Assembly: GCA_944380855.1 (NCBI GenBank)
Contig: CALWIW010000007.1
Span: 1 to 63,507, forward strand
Direction: 5' to 3'
DNA length: 63,507 bases
From: an uncultured Clostridia bacterium
GTDB lineage: Bacteria; Bacillota; Clostridia; Oscillospirales; Acutalibacteraceae
The position numbers and the translations under genes are program-made. The notes under the pieces were generated by a model, which was not told the origin of the DNA, did not search any database, and was given only the letters and a program-made list of their open reading frames with translations. Shown here piece after piece: positions 16,650 through 25,266 of the stretch (position 1 is its first letter; each line of letters begins with the position of its first letter).

Positions 16650-17147
16650 ATGAGAAAAGTTGCAGTAATCATGGGAAGTGACAGCGATTTCGGTGTTGTT
16701 TCAAAGGCTGTAAAGAAATTAAAGGAATTCGGCGTACCCTATGAGGTTCATGTTATGAGTGCTCACCGTACACCTGTTCAGGCAGCCGAGTTTGCTTCAA
16801 AGGCAAAAGATAACGGCTTCGGAGTTATCATTGCGGCGGCAGGAATGGCGGCTCATCTTGGAGGTGTGCTTGCGGCACATACAACTCTTCCTGTTATCGG
16901 TATTCCGGTGAAATCAGCAAACTTTGACGGATTGGACGCTTTGCTTGCTACTGTACAAATGCCTACAGGTATTCCTGTTGCCACAGTTGCGGTTGACGGT
17001 GCGGGAAACGCAGGTATTTTGGCTGTTCAAATCCTTGCATTAAGTGACGAGGAATTAGCTTCAAAGCTTGAAAATATGAAAAAGACAATGGAGCAGGAAG
17101 TTTTGGCAAAGGACGAAGCTTTGCAGGAAAAGGTTGCTCAGTTATAA
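16650..17147 (+). CDS. purE: N5-carboxyaminoimidazole ribonucleotide mutase, class I PurE
   Basis: Converts N5-CAIR to CAIR in de novo purine synthesis; cytoplasmic, octameric in the family. The 165-residue protein has the PurE signature MGSDSD at the N-terminus, the SAHRTP loop near residue 43, and [23 protein letters not shown], all part of the nucleotide site. SD is GAAGGAGAG before ATG 16650. First gene of the purE-M-N-O-AICARFT-D operon. No purK is in the window, so the organism either encodes purK elsewhere or uses AIR directly; the sequence looks like the mutase class. Confidence 0.95.
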   Translation: MRKVAVIMGSDSDFGVVSKAVKKLKEFGVPYEVHVMSAHRTPVQAAEFASKAKDNGFGVIIAAAGMAAHLGGVLAAHTTLPVIGIPVKSANFDGLDALLATVQMPTGIPVATVAVDGAGNAGILAVQILALSDEELASKLENMKKTMEQEVLAKDEALQEKVAQL

Positions 17148-17202
17148 TTTGTAAACAGTATATACTCAACTATATAAAAAATAAAAAACGGGAGTGTTTC
17201 GG

Positions 17203-18237
17203 ATGAAAAGTTTTTCTGAAAGCTATAAGGCGGCAGGCGTTGACGTAACCGCCGGTTATAAAGCTGTAGAACTTATGAAAAAGCACGTTGCAAGAACAAC
17301 AACTGAGGGTGTTGTTTCAGGCATAGGCGGATTCGGCGGACTTTTTAAGCCTGATATTGCAGGCATGGAAGAGCCAATTCTTGTAAGCGGTACAGACGGT
17401 GTAGGTACAAAGCTTAAGCTGGCTTTTTTGCTCAATAAGCATGATACAATAGGTATTGACGCGGTGGCAATGTGCGTAAATGATGTTGTATGCTGCGGTG
17501 CAAAGCCTTTGTTTTTCCTTGACTATGTGGCAGTGGGCAAGAATGTTCCTGAGAGAGTTGCCGAGATAGTTTCAGGTATTGCAGACGGCTGTGTTCAGTC
17601 AGGCTGTGCGTTGGTAGGCGGTGAAACAGCGGAAATGCCCGGCTTTTATCCTGTTGACGAATACGACGTTGCAGGTTTCTGTGTTGGTATGGTTGACAAG
17701 AAAAAGATTATCGACGGAAGCAGACTTGAAAAAGGCGATGTGCTTATCGGTATTGCTTCTTCCGGCGTTCACTCCAACGGTTTTTCCCTTGTAAGAAAGG
17801 TTTTCGACATTAACGAGGAAACAATTAACAATACATACGAGGAGCTTTCAAAGCCTTTGGGCGAAACTCTCCTGACAGCTACAAAGATATATGTTAAGGC
17901 TGTTTTAAATCTTATTGAAAACATTGACGTTAAGGCAATTTCCCACATAACAGGCGGCGGTTTCTACGAGAATATTCCAAGAATGATGAAAGAGGGACTT
18001 ACCGCAAGAATTAAAAAGGACGCAGTTCCGGTGCTTCCTATCTTTAAGGTAATTCAAAGAGTCGGAAATATTCCTGAAAGAGATATGTTCAATACATTCA
18101 ACATGGGTATCGGAATGATTGCCGCTGTTCCTGCCTGTCAGGCTGATAAGGCTGTTGAAATTCTCAATAATATCGGTGAGACAGCTGTTATTCTCGGTGA
18201 GGTTGTAGAGGGCAGTGACGGAGTGGTGCTTGAATAA
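17203..18237 (+). CDS. purM: Phosphoribosylformylglycinamidine cyclo-ligase (AIR synthetase)
   Basis: ATP-dependent ring closure of FGAM to AIR, step five of purine synthesis. The 344-residue protein contains the PurM glycine loop [19 protein letters not shown], the catalytic/metal segment [18 protein letters not shown] and GGETAEMPG, then the C-terminal AIRS domain with [10 protein letters not shown]. The start is ATG 17203, 8 nt after ACGGGAG. A GTG at 17194 would lie inside the SD. The stop TAA overlaps the purN ATG by one base, indicating translational coupling. Confidence 0.95.
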   Translation: MKSFSESYKAAGVDVTAGYKAVELMKKHVARTTTEGVVSGIGGFGGLFKPDIAGMEEPILVSGTDGVGTKLKLAFLLNKHDTIGIDAVAMCVNDVVCCGAKPLFFLDYVAVGKNVPERVAEIVSGIADGCVQSGCALVGGETAEMPGFYPVDEYDVAGFCVGMVDKKKIIDGSRLEKGDVLIGIASSGVHSNGFSLVRKVFDINEETINNTYEELSKPLGETLLTATKIYVKAVLNLIENIDVKAISHITGGGFYENIPRMMKEGLTARIKKDAVPVLPIFKVIQRVGNIPERDMFNTFNMGIGMIAAVPACQADKAVEILNNIGETAVILGEVVEGSDGVVLE

Positions 18238-18863
18238 TGAAAAATATTGTGGTTTTGGTGTCCGGAGGCGGTACTAATCTTCAGGCACTTATTGACGCTT
18301 CCGAGAGAGGCGAGATTGAAAACGGCAGAATTTCCTGCGTTGTTTCCTCAAACCCCAATGCATACGCAATAGAAAGGGCTAAGAAACACGGAATTGACTA
18401 TGCCGTAATCAGACGCAAGGATTATGAAAGCCTTGAATCCTATGACGAAGCACTTACCGCTTTGCTTTTGGAAAAGAAGGCGGATTTGGTTGTGCTTGCG
18501 GGATTTATGACAATTCTCGGCGGCAAGGTTATAAAACAGTTTGAAAACAGAATGATAAATATACACCCGTCCCTTATTCCAAGCTTTTGCGGTGCAGGCT
18601 TTTACGGTTTAAAGGTTCACGAAGCAGCCCTGGCAAGGGGAGTTAAGGTGACGGGAGCTACCGTGCATTTTGTAAACGAGATTTGCGACGGAGGTCCTAT
18701 AATTCTGCAAAAGGCAGTTGAGATTGCAGACAATGATATTGCTGAAACCTTGCAGAAAAAGGTAATGGAACAAGCTGAATGGAAGATACTTCCAAAGGCT
18801 GTGTCACTGTTTTGCAGTGATAAAATCTCTGTGCAGGGCGGCAGAACAATAATTAAGGATTGA
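18237..18863 (+). CDS. purN: Phosphoribosylglycinamide formyltransferase
   Basis: Transfers the formyl group from 10-formyl-THF to GAR. The 208-residue protein opens with the nucleotide-binding VSGGGTNLQALI and has the family signature IHPSLIPSF (catalytic His and nearby Asn region), then GVKVTGATVHFVNE and the catalytic-Asp segment DGGPIILQ. The start codon shares its A with the purM stop. Ends 12 nt before purO. Full length for a stand-alone PurN. Confidence 0.94.
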   Translation: MKNIVVLVSGGGTNLQALIDASERGEIENGRISCVVSSNPNAYAIERAKKHGIDYAVIRRKDYESLESYDEALTALLLEKKADLVVLAGFMTILGGKVIKQFENRMINIHPSLIPSFCGAGFYGLKVHEAALARGVKVTGATVHFVNEICDGGPIILQKAVEIADNDIAETLQKKVMEQAEWKILPKAVSLFCSDKISVQGGRTIIKD

Positions 18864-18875
18864 GGAGGAAATAAA

Positions 18876-19592
18876 ATGGTACCAGTATCAGCTGAAAAAT
18901 ATTTAAGTGCAAACCCATATCCAGGCAGAGGAATTATGCTCGGTAAAAGTGCAGACGGCAAAAAGGCGGTTATAGCTTATTTTATTATGGGCAGAAGTGA
19001 GAACAGCAGAAACAGAGTTTTTGTTGAGGATAAAGACGGTATTCGCACACAGGCTTTTGATGAGAGCAAGCTTGTTGACCCATCGCTTATTATCTATGCT
19101 CCCGTAAGAGTTTTGGGAAACAAGACTATAGTTACAAACGGCGACCAGACAGATACAATCTATGAGCTTATGAATCAGCAGCAAACTTTTGAGCAGTCCT
19201 TGAGAACCCGTGAGTTTGAGCCTGATGCTCCAAACTACACACCGAGAATATCAGGTATTGTAAAGGCTGACAATGGCAAAATGAACTATGCTATGTCAAT
19301 CCTTAAAAGTGCCAACGGAAATCCTGATTGCTGCGAAAGATATACATTTTCATATTCTGCTCCTTTGGCAGGTGAGGGAAGACTTATCCACACATATATG
19401 AGCGACGGAAATCCTCTCCCAAGCTTTGAGGGTGAGCCTGTTCTCGTTGAAATCGGAAACGATGATATCGACAGCTTTGCAAATAAAATTTGGAATGCTT
19501 TGAATGAAGAGAATAAGGTTTCTTTGTTTGTGAGATATATAGATATTGAAACAGGCTGCTTTGAGTCAAAAATTATAAATAAGAACGTATAA
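18876..19592 (+). CDS. purO: IMP cyclohydrolase, PurO type
   Basis: Closes FAICAR to IMP, the last step of purine synthesis. The 238-residue protein belongs to the PurO-type IMP cyclohydrolase family first described in archaea and also found in Clostridia. The YPGRGI motif near residue 16 and the ISGIVKADNG segment are typical. It replaces the N-terminal half of normal bacterial PurH, which is not encoded here. SD TGAGGAGG lies upstream of ATG. It sits directly before a stand-alone AICAR formyltransferase, so the two proteins together do the job of bifunctional PurH. Confidence 0.88.
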   Translation: MVPVSAEKYLSANPYPGRGIMLGKSADGKKAVIAYFIMGRSENSRNRVFVEDKDGIRTQAFDESKLVDPSLIIYAPVRVLGNKTIVTNGDQTDTIYELMNQQQTFEQSLRTREFEPDAPNYTPRISGIVKADNGKMNYAMSILKSANGNPDCCERYTFSYSAPLAGEGRLIHTYMSDGNPLPSFEGEPVLVEIGNDDIDSFANKIWNALNEENKVSLFVRYIDIETGCFESKIINKNV

Positions 19593-19621
19593 CTGTTTGG
19601 CAAGATACGGAGGATTGTGAA

Positions 19622-20800
19622 ATGAATGATTTGCTTTTAAAATACGGCTGTAACCCCAATCAGAAGCCGTCAAAAATCTTTATGAAAGACGGTTCCGACC
19701 TTCCTATTGAGGTTTTAAACGGAAACCCGGGATATATTAACTTTTTGGACGCTTTTAACAGCTGGCAGCTTGTTTGTGAGCTTAAAGCGGCAACAGGACT
19801 TCCCTCAGCAGCTTCTTTCAAGCACGTAAGTCCTGCCGGTGCGGCTGTTGCTACAGAACTTTCCGACACACTTAAAAAGATTTACTTTGTTGATGATCTG
19901 GAGCTTTCTCCGATAGCCTGTGCATATGCAAAGGCAAGAGGTGCGGACAGAATGTCTTCATATGGTGACTGGGTTGCTCTTTCCGACACCTGTGACGCTT
20001 CCGTAGCAACTCTCCTTAAAAGAGAGGTTTCCGACGGTATTATTGCCCCTGACTACACCGAGGAGGCTTTGGAAATCCTCAAGTCAAAGAGAGGCGGCAG
20101 ATACAATGTTGTAAAAATTGACCCTAACTACAAGCCTGCTGCCGTAGAGCATAAGGATGTATACGGTATTACTTTCCAGCAGGGAAGAAACGAGCTCCTT
20201 ATAAACGAAGCAATGCTTATGCAGAATATTGTTACCGAGAACAAAGAGTTTACAGAAGAAGCAAAGAGAGATTTGCTTATTGCTCTTATCACACTTAAAT
20301 ATACACAGTCCAACTCCGTTTGCTATGCAAAGGACGGACAGGCTATTGGCGTAGGTGCAGGTCAGCAGTCAAGAATCCACTGCACAAGACTTGCAGGAAA
20401 CAAGGCTGATATATGGTATCTCAGACAGCATCCGAAGGTATTGAATTTGCCTTTCGTTGACGATATAAGACGTCCTGACCGTGACAACACAATCGACGTT
20501 TATATTTCTGACGACTACGAGGACGTATTGGCAGAAGGAACATGGCAGCAGTTCTTCAAAACAAAGCCTGAGCCTCTCACAAGAGAAGAGAAAAAAGAGT
20601 GGCTTAAAACACTCAAGGGCGTTTCCCTGGGTTCCGACGCATTCTTCCCATTTGGCGACAACATCGAGAGAGCAAAGCGTTCAGGTGTTGAGTTTATCGC
20701 ACAGCCCGGCGGCTCTATAAGAGATGACAACGTAATTGATACCTGCAACAAGTACAACATGGTTATGTGCTTTACAGGAATTCGTCTGTTCCATCACTGA
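19622..20800 (+). CDS. Stand-alone AICAR formyltransferase (PurH C-terminal domain homologue)
   Basis: Formylates AICAR to FAICAR using 10-formyl-THF. The 392 residues correspond only to the AICARFT domain of PurH. It starts at KYGCNPNQKP and includes ASFKHVSPAGAAVATEL (family Lys-His region), RGADRMSSYGDWVALSD and SNSVCYAKDGQAIGVGAGQQSR. The MGS-like IMP cyclohydrolase half is absent and is supplied by purO immediately upstream (30 nt gap). SD is ACGGAGG. The formyltransferase chemistry is well established for this domain; a split purH gene is the alternative name. Confidence 0.93.
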   Translation: MNDLLLKYGCNPNQKPSKIFMKDGSDLPIEVLNGNPGYINFLDAFNSWQLVCELKAATGLPSAASFKHVSPAGAAVATELSDTLKKIYFVDDLELSPIACAYAKARGADRMSSYGDWVALSDTCDASVATLLKREVSDGIIAPDYTEEALEILKSKRGGRYNVVKIDPNYKPAAVEHKDVYGITFQQGRNELLINEAMLMQNIVTENKEFTEEAKRDLLIALITLKYTQSNSVCYAKDGQAIGVGAGQQSRIHCTRLAGNKADIWYLRQHPKVLNLPFVDDIRRPDRDNTIDVYISDDYEDVLAEGTWQQFFKTKPEPLTREEKKEWLKTLKGVSLGSDAFFPFGDNIERAKRSGVEFIAQPGGSIRDDNVIDTCNKYNMVMCFTGIRLFHH

Positions 20801-20814
20801 TACGAGGTGGCTGT

Positions 20815-22089
20815 ATGAAAATATTGATGATAGGTTCCGGCGGAAGAGAACACGCCCTTATCAAAAAGCTTCTTGAAAGTCCGAAGGTGGATAAAATATA
20901 CTGTGCTCCCGGTAACGGCGGTATCGCCTGCGATGCCGAGAATGTTAATATCTCCGCAATGGACATTGAGGGCGTTGTGAATTTTTCAAAGGAAAACAAA
21001 ATAGATATGGTTTTTGTAGCTCCTGACGACCCTCTTGCCGCAGGTATGGTGGACGCTTTGGAGGCTGAGGGAATACGAGCTTTCGGTCCTAAAAAAGCTG
21101 CGGCAGAAATCGAGGCTTCGAAGGTTTTCTCTAAAAATCTTATGAAGAAATACGGTATTCCCACAGCGGATTATCAGGTGTTTGACAACTCAAAGGACGC
21201 ACTTGATTATGTTGTAAATAACAATATGGCTCCTGTTGTTGTAAAAGCCGACGGTCTTGCATTGGGCAAAGGCGTACTTATCTGCCAGACAGTTGAGGAC
21301 GCAAAGGCGGCTATCCACTCAATTATGGACGATAAGAAGTTCGGCGAGTCAGGCAGCCGTGTGGTTATCGAGGAATTCCTCACAGGCCCCGAGGTATCCG
21401 TTCTTTCCTTTACAGACGGAAAGTGTGTAAAACCTATGGTAAGCTCTAAGGACCACAAGAGAGCCTTGGACGGAGATAAAGGACTCAACACAGGCGGAAT
21501 GGGTACAATCAGTCCGAACCCATACTATACAGATGAAATGGCTGAGATTTGCAGAAAGACAATATTTGAACCTACAATCGAAGCTATGAACAAAGAGGGA
21601 AGAACCTTTAAGGGCTGTTTGTATTTTGGTCTTATGCTCACACCTAAGGGACCGAAGGTTATTGAGTACAACGCACGTTTCGGAGACCCTGAAACTCAGG
21701 TTGTTCTTCCACGCCTTGAAACCGATTTGGTGGACATATGTGAAGCTGTTATCGACGGAACGCTGAGCGACTTGGACATAAAGTGGAAAAAGGGTGCGGC
21801 TGCCTGTGTTGTTATGGCAAGCGGCGGATATCCCGAAAGCTACAAAAAGGGCATAGAGATGAGCGGTCTTGATGAGAACGGCGGGGTAAAGGGAGCAATA
21901 GTTTACCATGCAGGCACAAAGCTTGAAAACGGCAAATTTTATACAAACGGCGGACGTGTTTTGGGCGTTACCGCAGTTGACGATACTTTGGATGGTGCAT
22001 TGAAAAAGGCTTATGAAGCGGTAGAAAAGATAAGCTTTGACGGTGCACACTACAGAAAAGATATAGGTACTTGTCCCGTTATTCTTTGA
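20815..22089 (+). CDS. purD: Phosphoribosylamine-glycine ligase
   Basis: ATP-grasp enzyme joining phosphoribosylamine and glycine to form GAR, step two of the pathway. The 424-residue protein opens with KILMIGSGGREHAL and has the ATP-grasp core including VVVKADGLALGKGV and EYNARFGDPETQ. The start is ATG 20815 after CGAGGTGG; the upstream ATG at 20767 lies inside the preceding gene. It is the last gene of the operon, followed by an 18-bp terminator. purF, purL, purC and purB are not in this window. Confidence 0.95.
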   Translation: MKILMIGSGGREHALIKKLLESPKVDKIYCAPGNGGIACDAENVNISAMDIEGVVNFSKENKIDMVFVAPDDPLAAGMVDALEAEGIRAFGPKKAAAEIEASKVFSKNLMKKYGIPTADYQVFDNSKDALDYVVNNNMAPVVVKADGLALGKGVLICQTVEDAKAAIHSIMDDKKFGESGSRVVIEEFLTGPEVSVLSFTDGKCVKPMVSSKDHKRALDGDKGLNTGGMGTISPNPYYTDEMAEICRKTIFEPTIEAMNKEGRTFKGCLYFGLMLTPKGPKVIEYNARFGDPETQVVLPRLETDLVDICEAVIDGTLSDLDIKWKKGAAACVVMASGGYPESYKKGIEMSGLDENGGVKGAIVYHAGTKLENGKFYTNGGRVLGVTAVDDTLDGALKKAYEAVEKISFDGAHYRKDIGTCPVIL

Positions 22090-22103
22090 TTAATACTAAT
22101 TAA

Positions 22104-22146
22104 AAACGGCTTGACTTCTGATTAATCAGAGTCAAGCCGTTTAAGC
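22104..22146 (+). terminator. Terminator of the pur operon
   Basis: Long stem (AAACGGCTTGACTTCTGATT with its complement, about 19 bp), followed by TTTAAGCTTTT. It lies between convergent units, so it may serve both strands. Confidence 0.88.
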
Positions 22147-22181
22147 TTTTGTTAGATTTTATATTACATATTCAAAAAGTA

Positions 22182-22607
22182 TTATTTATTTTTTACGCCA
22201 AAATGAATTTTTTTCTCAAAGGATTCTCCGCAGCGGGGACAGCGGACTTTATGTTTTCCGTTTATTCTTTTAACTCTCAATTGTGCTTTGCAATACGGAC
22301 ACTTGATATATACATGAGTTTTAAATTCTTTGATTTTGTTTTTATGCAGTATAAAAAAATCCCTTGTCTTTTCCCATACAGCGAGAAATTTTCTGTTTTC
22401 AGCTCCTCGTTTGTATATGTTTTTAGATAAAAATCTAAATGCAAACAAAGCCAAAAAAAGCAGTTCAAAAAGATAAATAATTATATTTCTGGGAAAAACA
22501 TTTATAATAGATAATGCCAAGCTTATGGAAATAAGAGCAAAGTTTAACTGATCCATTTTGTATCTGCCCTGCATAAACATTGCGAATTTGTATAGGAAAG
22601 ACCTCAT
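22182..22607 (-). CDS. Membrane protein with C-terminal zinc ribbon
   Basis: Uncharacterised 141-residue protein. Two transmembrane helices lie at ~22-40 and ~45-62, followed by a basic cytoplasmic segment (SKNIYKRGAENRKF) and a C-terminal zinc ribbon with CPYC and CPRC (C-x2-C pairs ~16 residues apart). The FMQGRYKMDQLN opening is recognisable in proteins annotated as hypothetical in many Clostridia. It is a single-gene unit with its own promoter (22687-22715). No function can be assigned. The zinc ribbon facing the cytosol suggests nucleic-acid or protein binding at the membrane. Confidence 0.8.
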   Translation of the reverse strand: MRSFLYKFAMFMQGRYKMDQLNFALISISLALSIINVFPRNIIIYLFELLFLALFAFRFLSKNIYKRGAENRKFLAVWEKTRDFFILHKNKIKEFKTHVYIKCPYCKAQLRVKRINGKHKVRCPRCGESFEKKIHFGVKNK

Positions 22608-22686
22608 TTATTCACACTCCGATAATAAAAGATATAAGAACATAAGCCTTTTCATGTTAAATCAGCCGTATATTAACTATGTTATT

Positions 22687-22715
22687 ATTATATCACATAT
22701 TGTTTTTGCAAACAA
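22687..22715 (-). promoter_or_regulatory. Promoter for the zinc-ribbon membrane gene
   Basis: On the minus strand: TTGTTT (22710-22715), 17-bp spacer, perfect TATAAT (22687-22692). Confidence 0.6.
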
Positions 22716-22852
22716 TGAAAGCAGTGTGATATTTTGACTTTTCACAAAATATTCAGCTTATTTGTCTTTGATTAGGAAAATGATTGTGTTTCAGCAACGA
22801 AAACCGATTATATGTGTTTATAATTATTGACATTCTTTAAAATACAAAAAAC

Positions 22853-22886
22853 AATACCACAGACAAGTATATTTGTCCGTGGTATT
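22853..22886 (-). terminator. Terminator of the sortase operon
   Basis: A 14-bp stem (AATACCACAGACAA with TTGTCCGTGGTATT, one mismatch or wobble) sits just past the 3' end of the 290-residue membrane gene. A T-rich tract is read on the minus strand. Confidence 0.85.
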
Positions 22887-22893
22887 TTGTGGT

Positions 22894-23766
22894 TTAAACC
22901 AAACTGTCTTTGTGACGTTCATTATATCCTTTTTGTAAGGCTCTTTTCTTAAAGAGATTTACAATGAAAAGAGCAGATATAAATAATACTACAAAGAAAA
23001 TTCCTATACCAAGAAAAGTTTTTAAAGTGTCATCTATAAAGCTGTTTATAAAGGAATGAATATATTCCGGAGATATATTTAAATTTAAATAAGGCTTTGT
23101 AAGATAAAAATATCCCGGGATTATCGTTATCATTAGAAATGTTCCGCAAAGGGAATAGGAAATATACCGGAAAAATTTATGCTTGTATTTATTTACAAGA
23201 AACAGCATTGTAATTGATACCAGACATAACAGCGCGGCTCCGCCCATAGCCAAACCCATAAATGATATTGGCTGTTTTAACGCTCCGATAACCATATTAA
23301 GACCTGCGATATTGATGCAGTTTAAGTAGGTATCGGCACATAATTCTGAAAGATGCTCAATATTGTTCTTTGTATCTTCGGTTATTTCAATACCATTTTC
23401 AGATGCGTAACTGTCAACCGTGTTAACAAATTCGCTTTTAAGAGAATTTTTATCTATTGAATACTGTTTTCCCTCGTATGCAGATTCAAAGATGTTGTAT
23501 ATGTCTGACTGTACACGTTCTGTAGTTACTACGCTGTCAAATATATCTGACGGAACACCTCCGACAAAAGCAAGGTCTGAAATGCTTTTCCTTGTATATT
23601 CTGCTGCCTTTACGTGATAGCCGGATATGCTAAGCTGATTTATTAAAAAATCTTTGTTGACAACGGTAAATTGCATGGTGACTGCAATTGAGATAACAAA
23701 CAATGAAAGACTGAGAATCAAAGAAAAGAAAAAACAAATAATTCTTCTTATAACTGTATTATTCAA
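22894..23766 (-). CDS. Uncharacterised four-helix membrane protein in sortase operon
   Basis: A 290-residue membrane protein with no family I can name. It has an N-terminal helix (~8-30), a ~130-residue predicted extracytoplasmic domain (roughly 35-165, polar and helical, with acidic segments), then three transmembrane helices (~168-190, ~203-222, ~250-275) and a basic C-tail (KKRALQKGYNERHKDS). It is the third gene of a minus-strand operon, 14 nt after the sortase gene, ending at a strong terminator. Its topology fits a chaperone, assembly or docking partner for the sortase or its substrate, but that is inferred from context only. Confidence 0.72.
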   Translation of the reverse strand: MNNTVIRRIICFFFSLILSLSLFVISIAVTMQFTVVNKDFLINQLSISGYHVKAAEYTRKSISDLAFVGGVPSDIFDSVVTTERVQSDIYNIFESAYEGKQYSIDKNSLKSEFVNTVDSYASENGIEITEDTKNNIEHLSELCADTYLNCINIAGLNMVIGALKQPISFMGLAMGGAALLCLVSITMLFLVNKYKHKFFRYISYSLCGTFLMITIIPGYFYLTKPYLNLNISPEYIHSFINSFIDDTLKTFLGIGIFFVVLFISALFIVNLFKKRALQKGYNERHKDSLV

Positions 23767-23780
23767 ATTACAGCCTCCTT

Positions 23781-24461
23781 TTAAACAATTTCAGGTCCGG
23801 AGATTTTTTCTGCATAAACAAAAAATCGCTGGGAAGTAAGTCCAAGAGTATCAAAGGGATAACAGGTGTACATTATTAATGTTTCTTCCTTTGCACTGAG
23901 GTCATATGCCGACTTGTCATTATAAGAAGCAATTTTTGTTTCTGTAACCTGATATTTATATACCCCGTAGTTGGTTGTAATAATTACTTCGTCCCCTGCT
24001 TCTATATATTGAAGACTGTTAAAGTAGGAGTTGTTGTGGCCGCTTACCAATATAGGTCTTCCGAACCCGGGCATAAAGCTTCCGTTGTACTGACCGATAC
24101 CGCTGCTTAAAGCGGCACTGGAATCTCCGTAATACAAAGGAGCTTCAACACTTATTGCAGGAATAGAAATATTTGCATAATGAGTGCCGAATGAGGGTAT
24201 TTGAACCTCGCTTATATTTACAGTATCTTTGGATTCCTCATGCTGTATATTATCTTCAAAAATTGAGGTTAAGTCTTCACCGGTTTTAAAATCTGCGTCA
24301 GAAATAAACATTTCTGATAATGATAAAGCAGGTTTGATTATGGGAATAAAAACAGTATAAATCAAAAGATATCCCAATACACAAAAACCTACCGGCATAC
24401 AAATGTACGCCAGTAGGTTTTTAAGAGTATGCTTTTGATTAGATGAAAAATGGATTTTCAT
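23781..24461 (-). CDS. Sortase, class D-like
   Basis: Membrane-bound cysteine transpeptidase, 226 residues, that joins a surface protein to the cell wall. It has an N-terminal membrane anchor (~16-40), a linker, and a sortase beta-barrel from about residue 80. The catalytic triad is His142 (VSGHNN), Cys200 (MYTCYPF) and Arg212 (TSQRFF). The TCYPF signature is typical of class D (and related class C) enzymes; there is no C-terminal membrane helix, which favours D. Its ATG overlaps the stop of the upstream putative substrate gene (TAATG), so the pair is translationally coupled. Confidence 0.9.
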   Translation of the reverse strand: MKIHFSSNQKHTLKNLLAYICMPVGFCVLGYLLIYTVFIPIIKPALSLSEMFISDADFKTGEDLTSIFEDNIQHEESKDTVNISEVQIPSFGTHYANISIPAISVEAPLYYGDSSAALSSGIGQYNGSFMPGFGRPILVSGHNNSYFNSLQYIEAGDEVIITTNYGVYKYQVTETKIASYNDKSAYDLSAKEETLIMYTCYPFDTLGLTSQRFFVYAEKISGPEIV

Positions 24462-25012
24462 TATCTCTGCATAAGTCCTTTCTTTTTAGCTGTTACTACT
24501 GCTGCACAAGCAAGCATAAGAACAACTGCAAATGTAATAATAGCAGGTGTATAATCAGCACCTGTAGTTTTAATTACAGCAGCATCGGAGAAAACAAGCT
24601 CTCCGTCAGCAGTATAAACATGGAAAAGCTTATTAGCTGCATCGTAATTAACAGTAAGACCAACTACCGCAGCACCGTTTCTTACAACTTCAAGAAGATG
24701 TTGCTTTTGCTGAGTGCTGAGAGCGTCAAGTGAGGAAGCACCGGTGCTTGAGAAATAGGAAACTGCTTCGTTAAGATAAGCAATAACCTGATCTGCCTGC
24801 TCAGCGGTGATATCAACACCATCTCTCATAAAATAAATTTCGATTTGATTGAGTGTGTAGTCGTTAAATGTAAAGCCGTTTGCATTGGCACTTTTGTAAG
24901 CGTCAATAAGCTTCTGTTCGTTATCATTTATACCTGAAGCAGCAGAAGCAGAAAATGCAACAGCAGAAATCATTAAAACACTCATAATAACAGCAGCAAT
25001 TCTTTTAAACAT
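24461..25012 (-). CDS. Putative sortase substrate, wall-anchored surface protein
   Basis: A 183-residue secreted protein with a signal peptide (residues 1-25, cleaved after SASA). The central region of ~115 residues is mostly helical, with a short beta segment (LTVNYDAANKLFHVYTADGELVFSD) just before the end. The C-terminus has the layout of a sorting signal: IKTTG (147-151), a hydrophobic helix (~156-175) and a KKK tail. The motif departs from LPXTG (Pro replaced by Lys). It is the first gene of the operon, directly coupled to the sortase gene. SD is AGAAAGGAG. Function of the mature domain is unknown; it is small enough to be a coat or spore-surface protein rather than an adhesin. Confidence 0.75.
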   Translation of the reverse strand: MFKRIAAVIMSVLMISAVAFSASAASGINDNEQKLIDAYKSANANGFTFNDYTLNQIEIYFMRDGVDITAEQADQVIAYLNEAVSYFSSTGASSLDALSTQQKQHLLEVVRNGAAVVGLTVNYDAANKLFHVYTADGELVFSDAAVIKTTGADYTPAIITFAVVLMLACAAVVTAKKKGLMQR

Positions 25013-25095
25013 TTGAATACTCCTTTCTTTAAAAAGACAGTGCGTTTAGCACTTTGCTTTAACAATTTAATAGAAGCTATAAAACTTCGTCTATA

Positions 25096-25124
25096 ATAAT
25101 ACCACATTTTAATATAACTATCAA
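25096..25124 (-). promoter_or_regulatory. Promoter of the sortase operon
   Basis: On the minus strand: TTGATA (25119-25124), 17-bp spacer, TATTAT (25096-25101), about 85 nt before the substrate gene. Confidence 0.65.
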
Positions 25125-25190
25125 TAGGTAAAAATGATAAAAAATTGGTAATTCTATATTTTTTATAATATATACTACTGGAAATGATTG

Positions 25191-25219
25191 TTGCTTTTTA
25201 ATTTTGTATATGGTAAAAT
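25191..25219 (+). promoter_or_regulatory. Promoter for the MATE transporter gene
   Basis: TTGCTT (25191-25196), 17-bp spacer, TAAAAT (25214-25219). Divergent from the sortase-operon promoter, with fewer than 100 bp between them. Confidence 0.6.
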
Positions 25220-25266
25220 CCAAAAGAAGTTTTTAAAAAAATAAAACGTAGTTTAATGGTGGTATT

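Noticed and set aside
21349-22050. Antisense frame of 233 codons opposite purD
   Set aside because: Shadow of purD with no SD and no recognisable domain.
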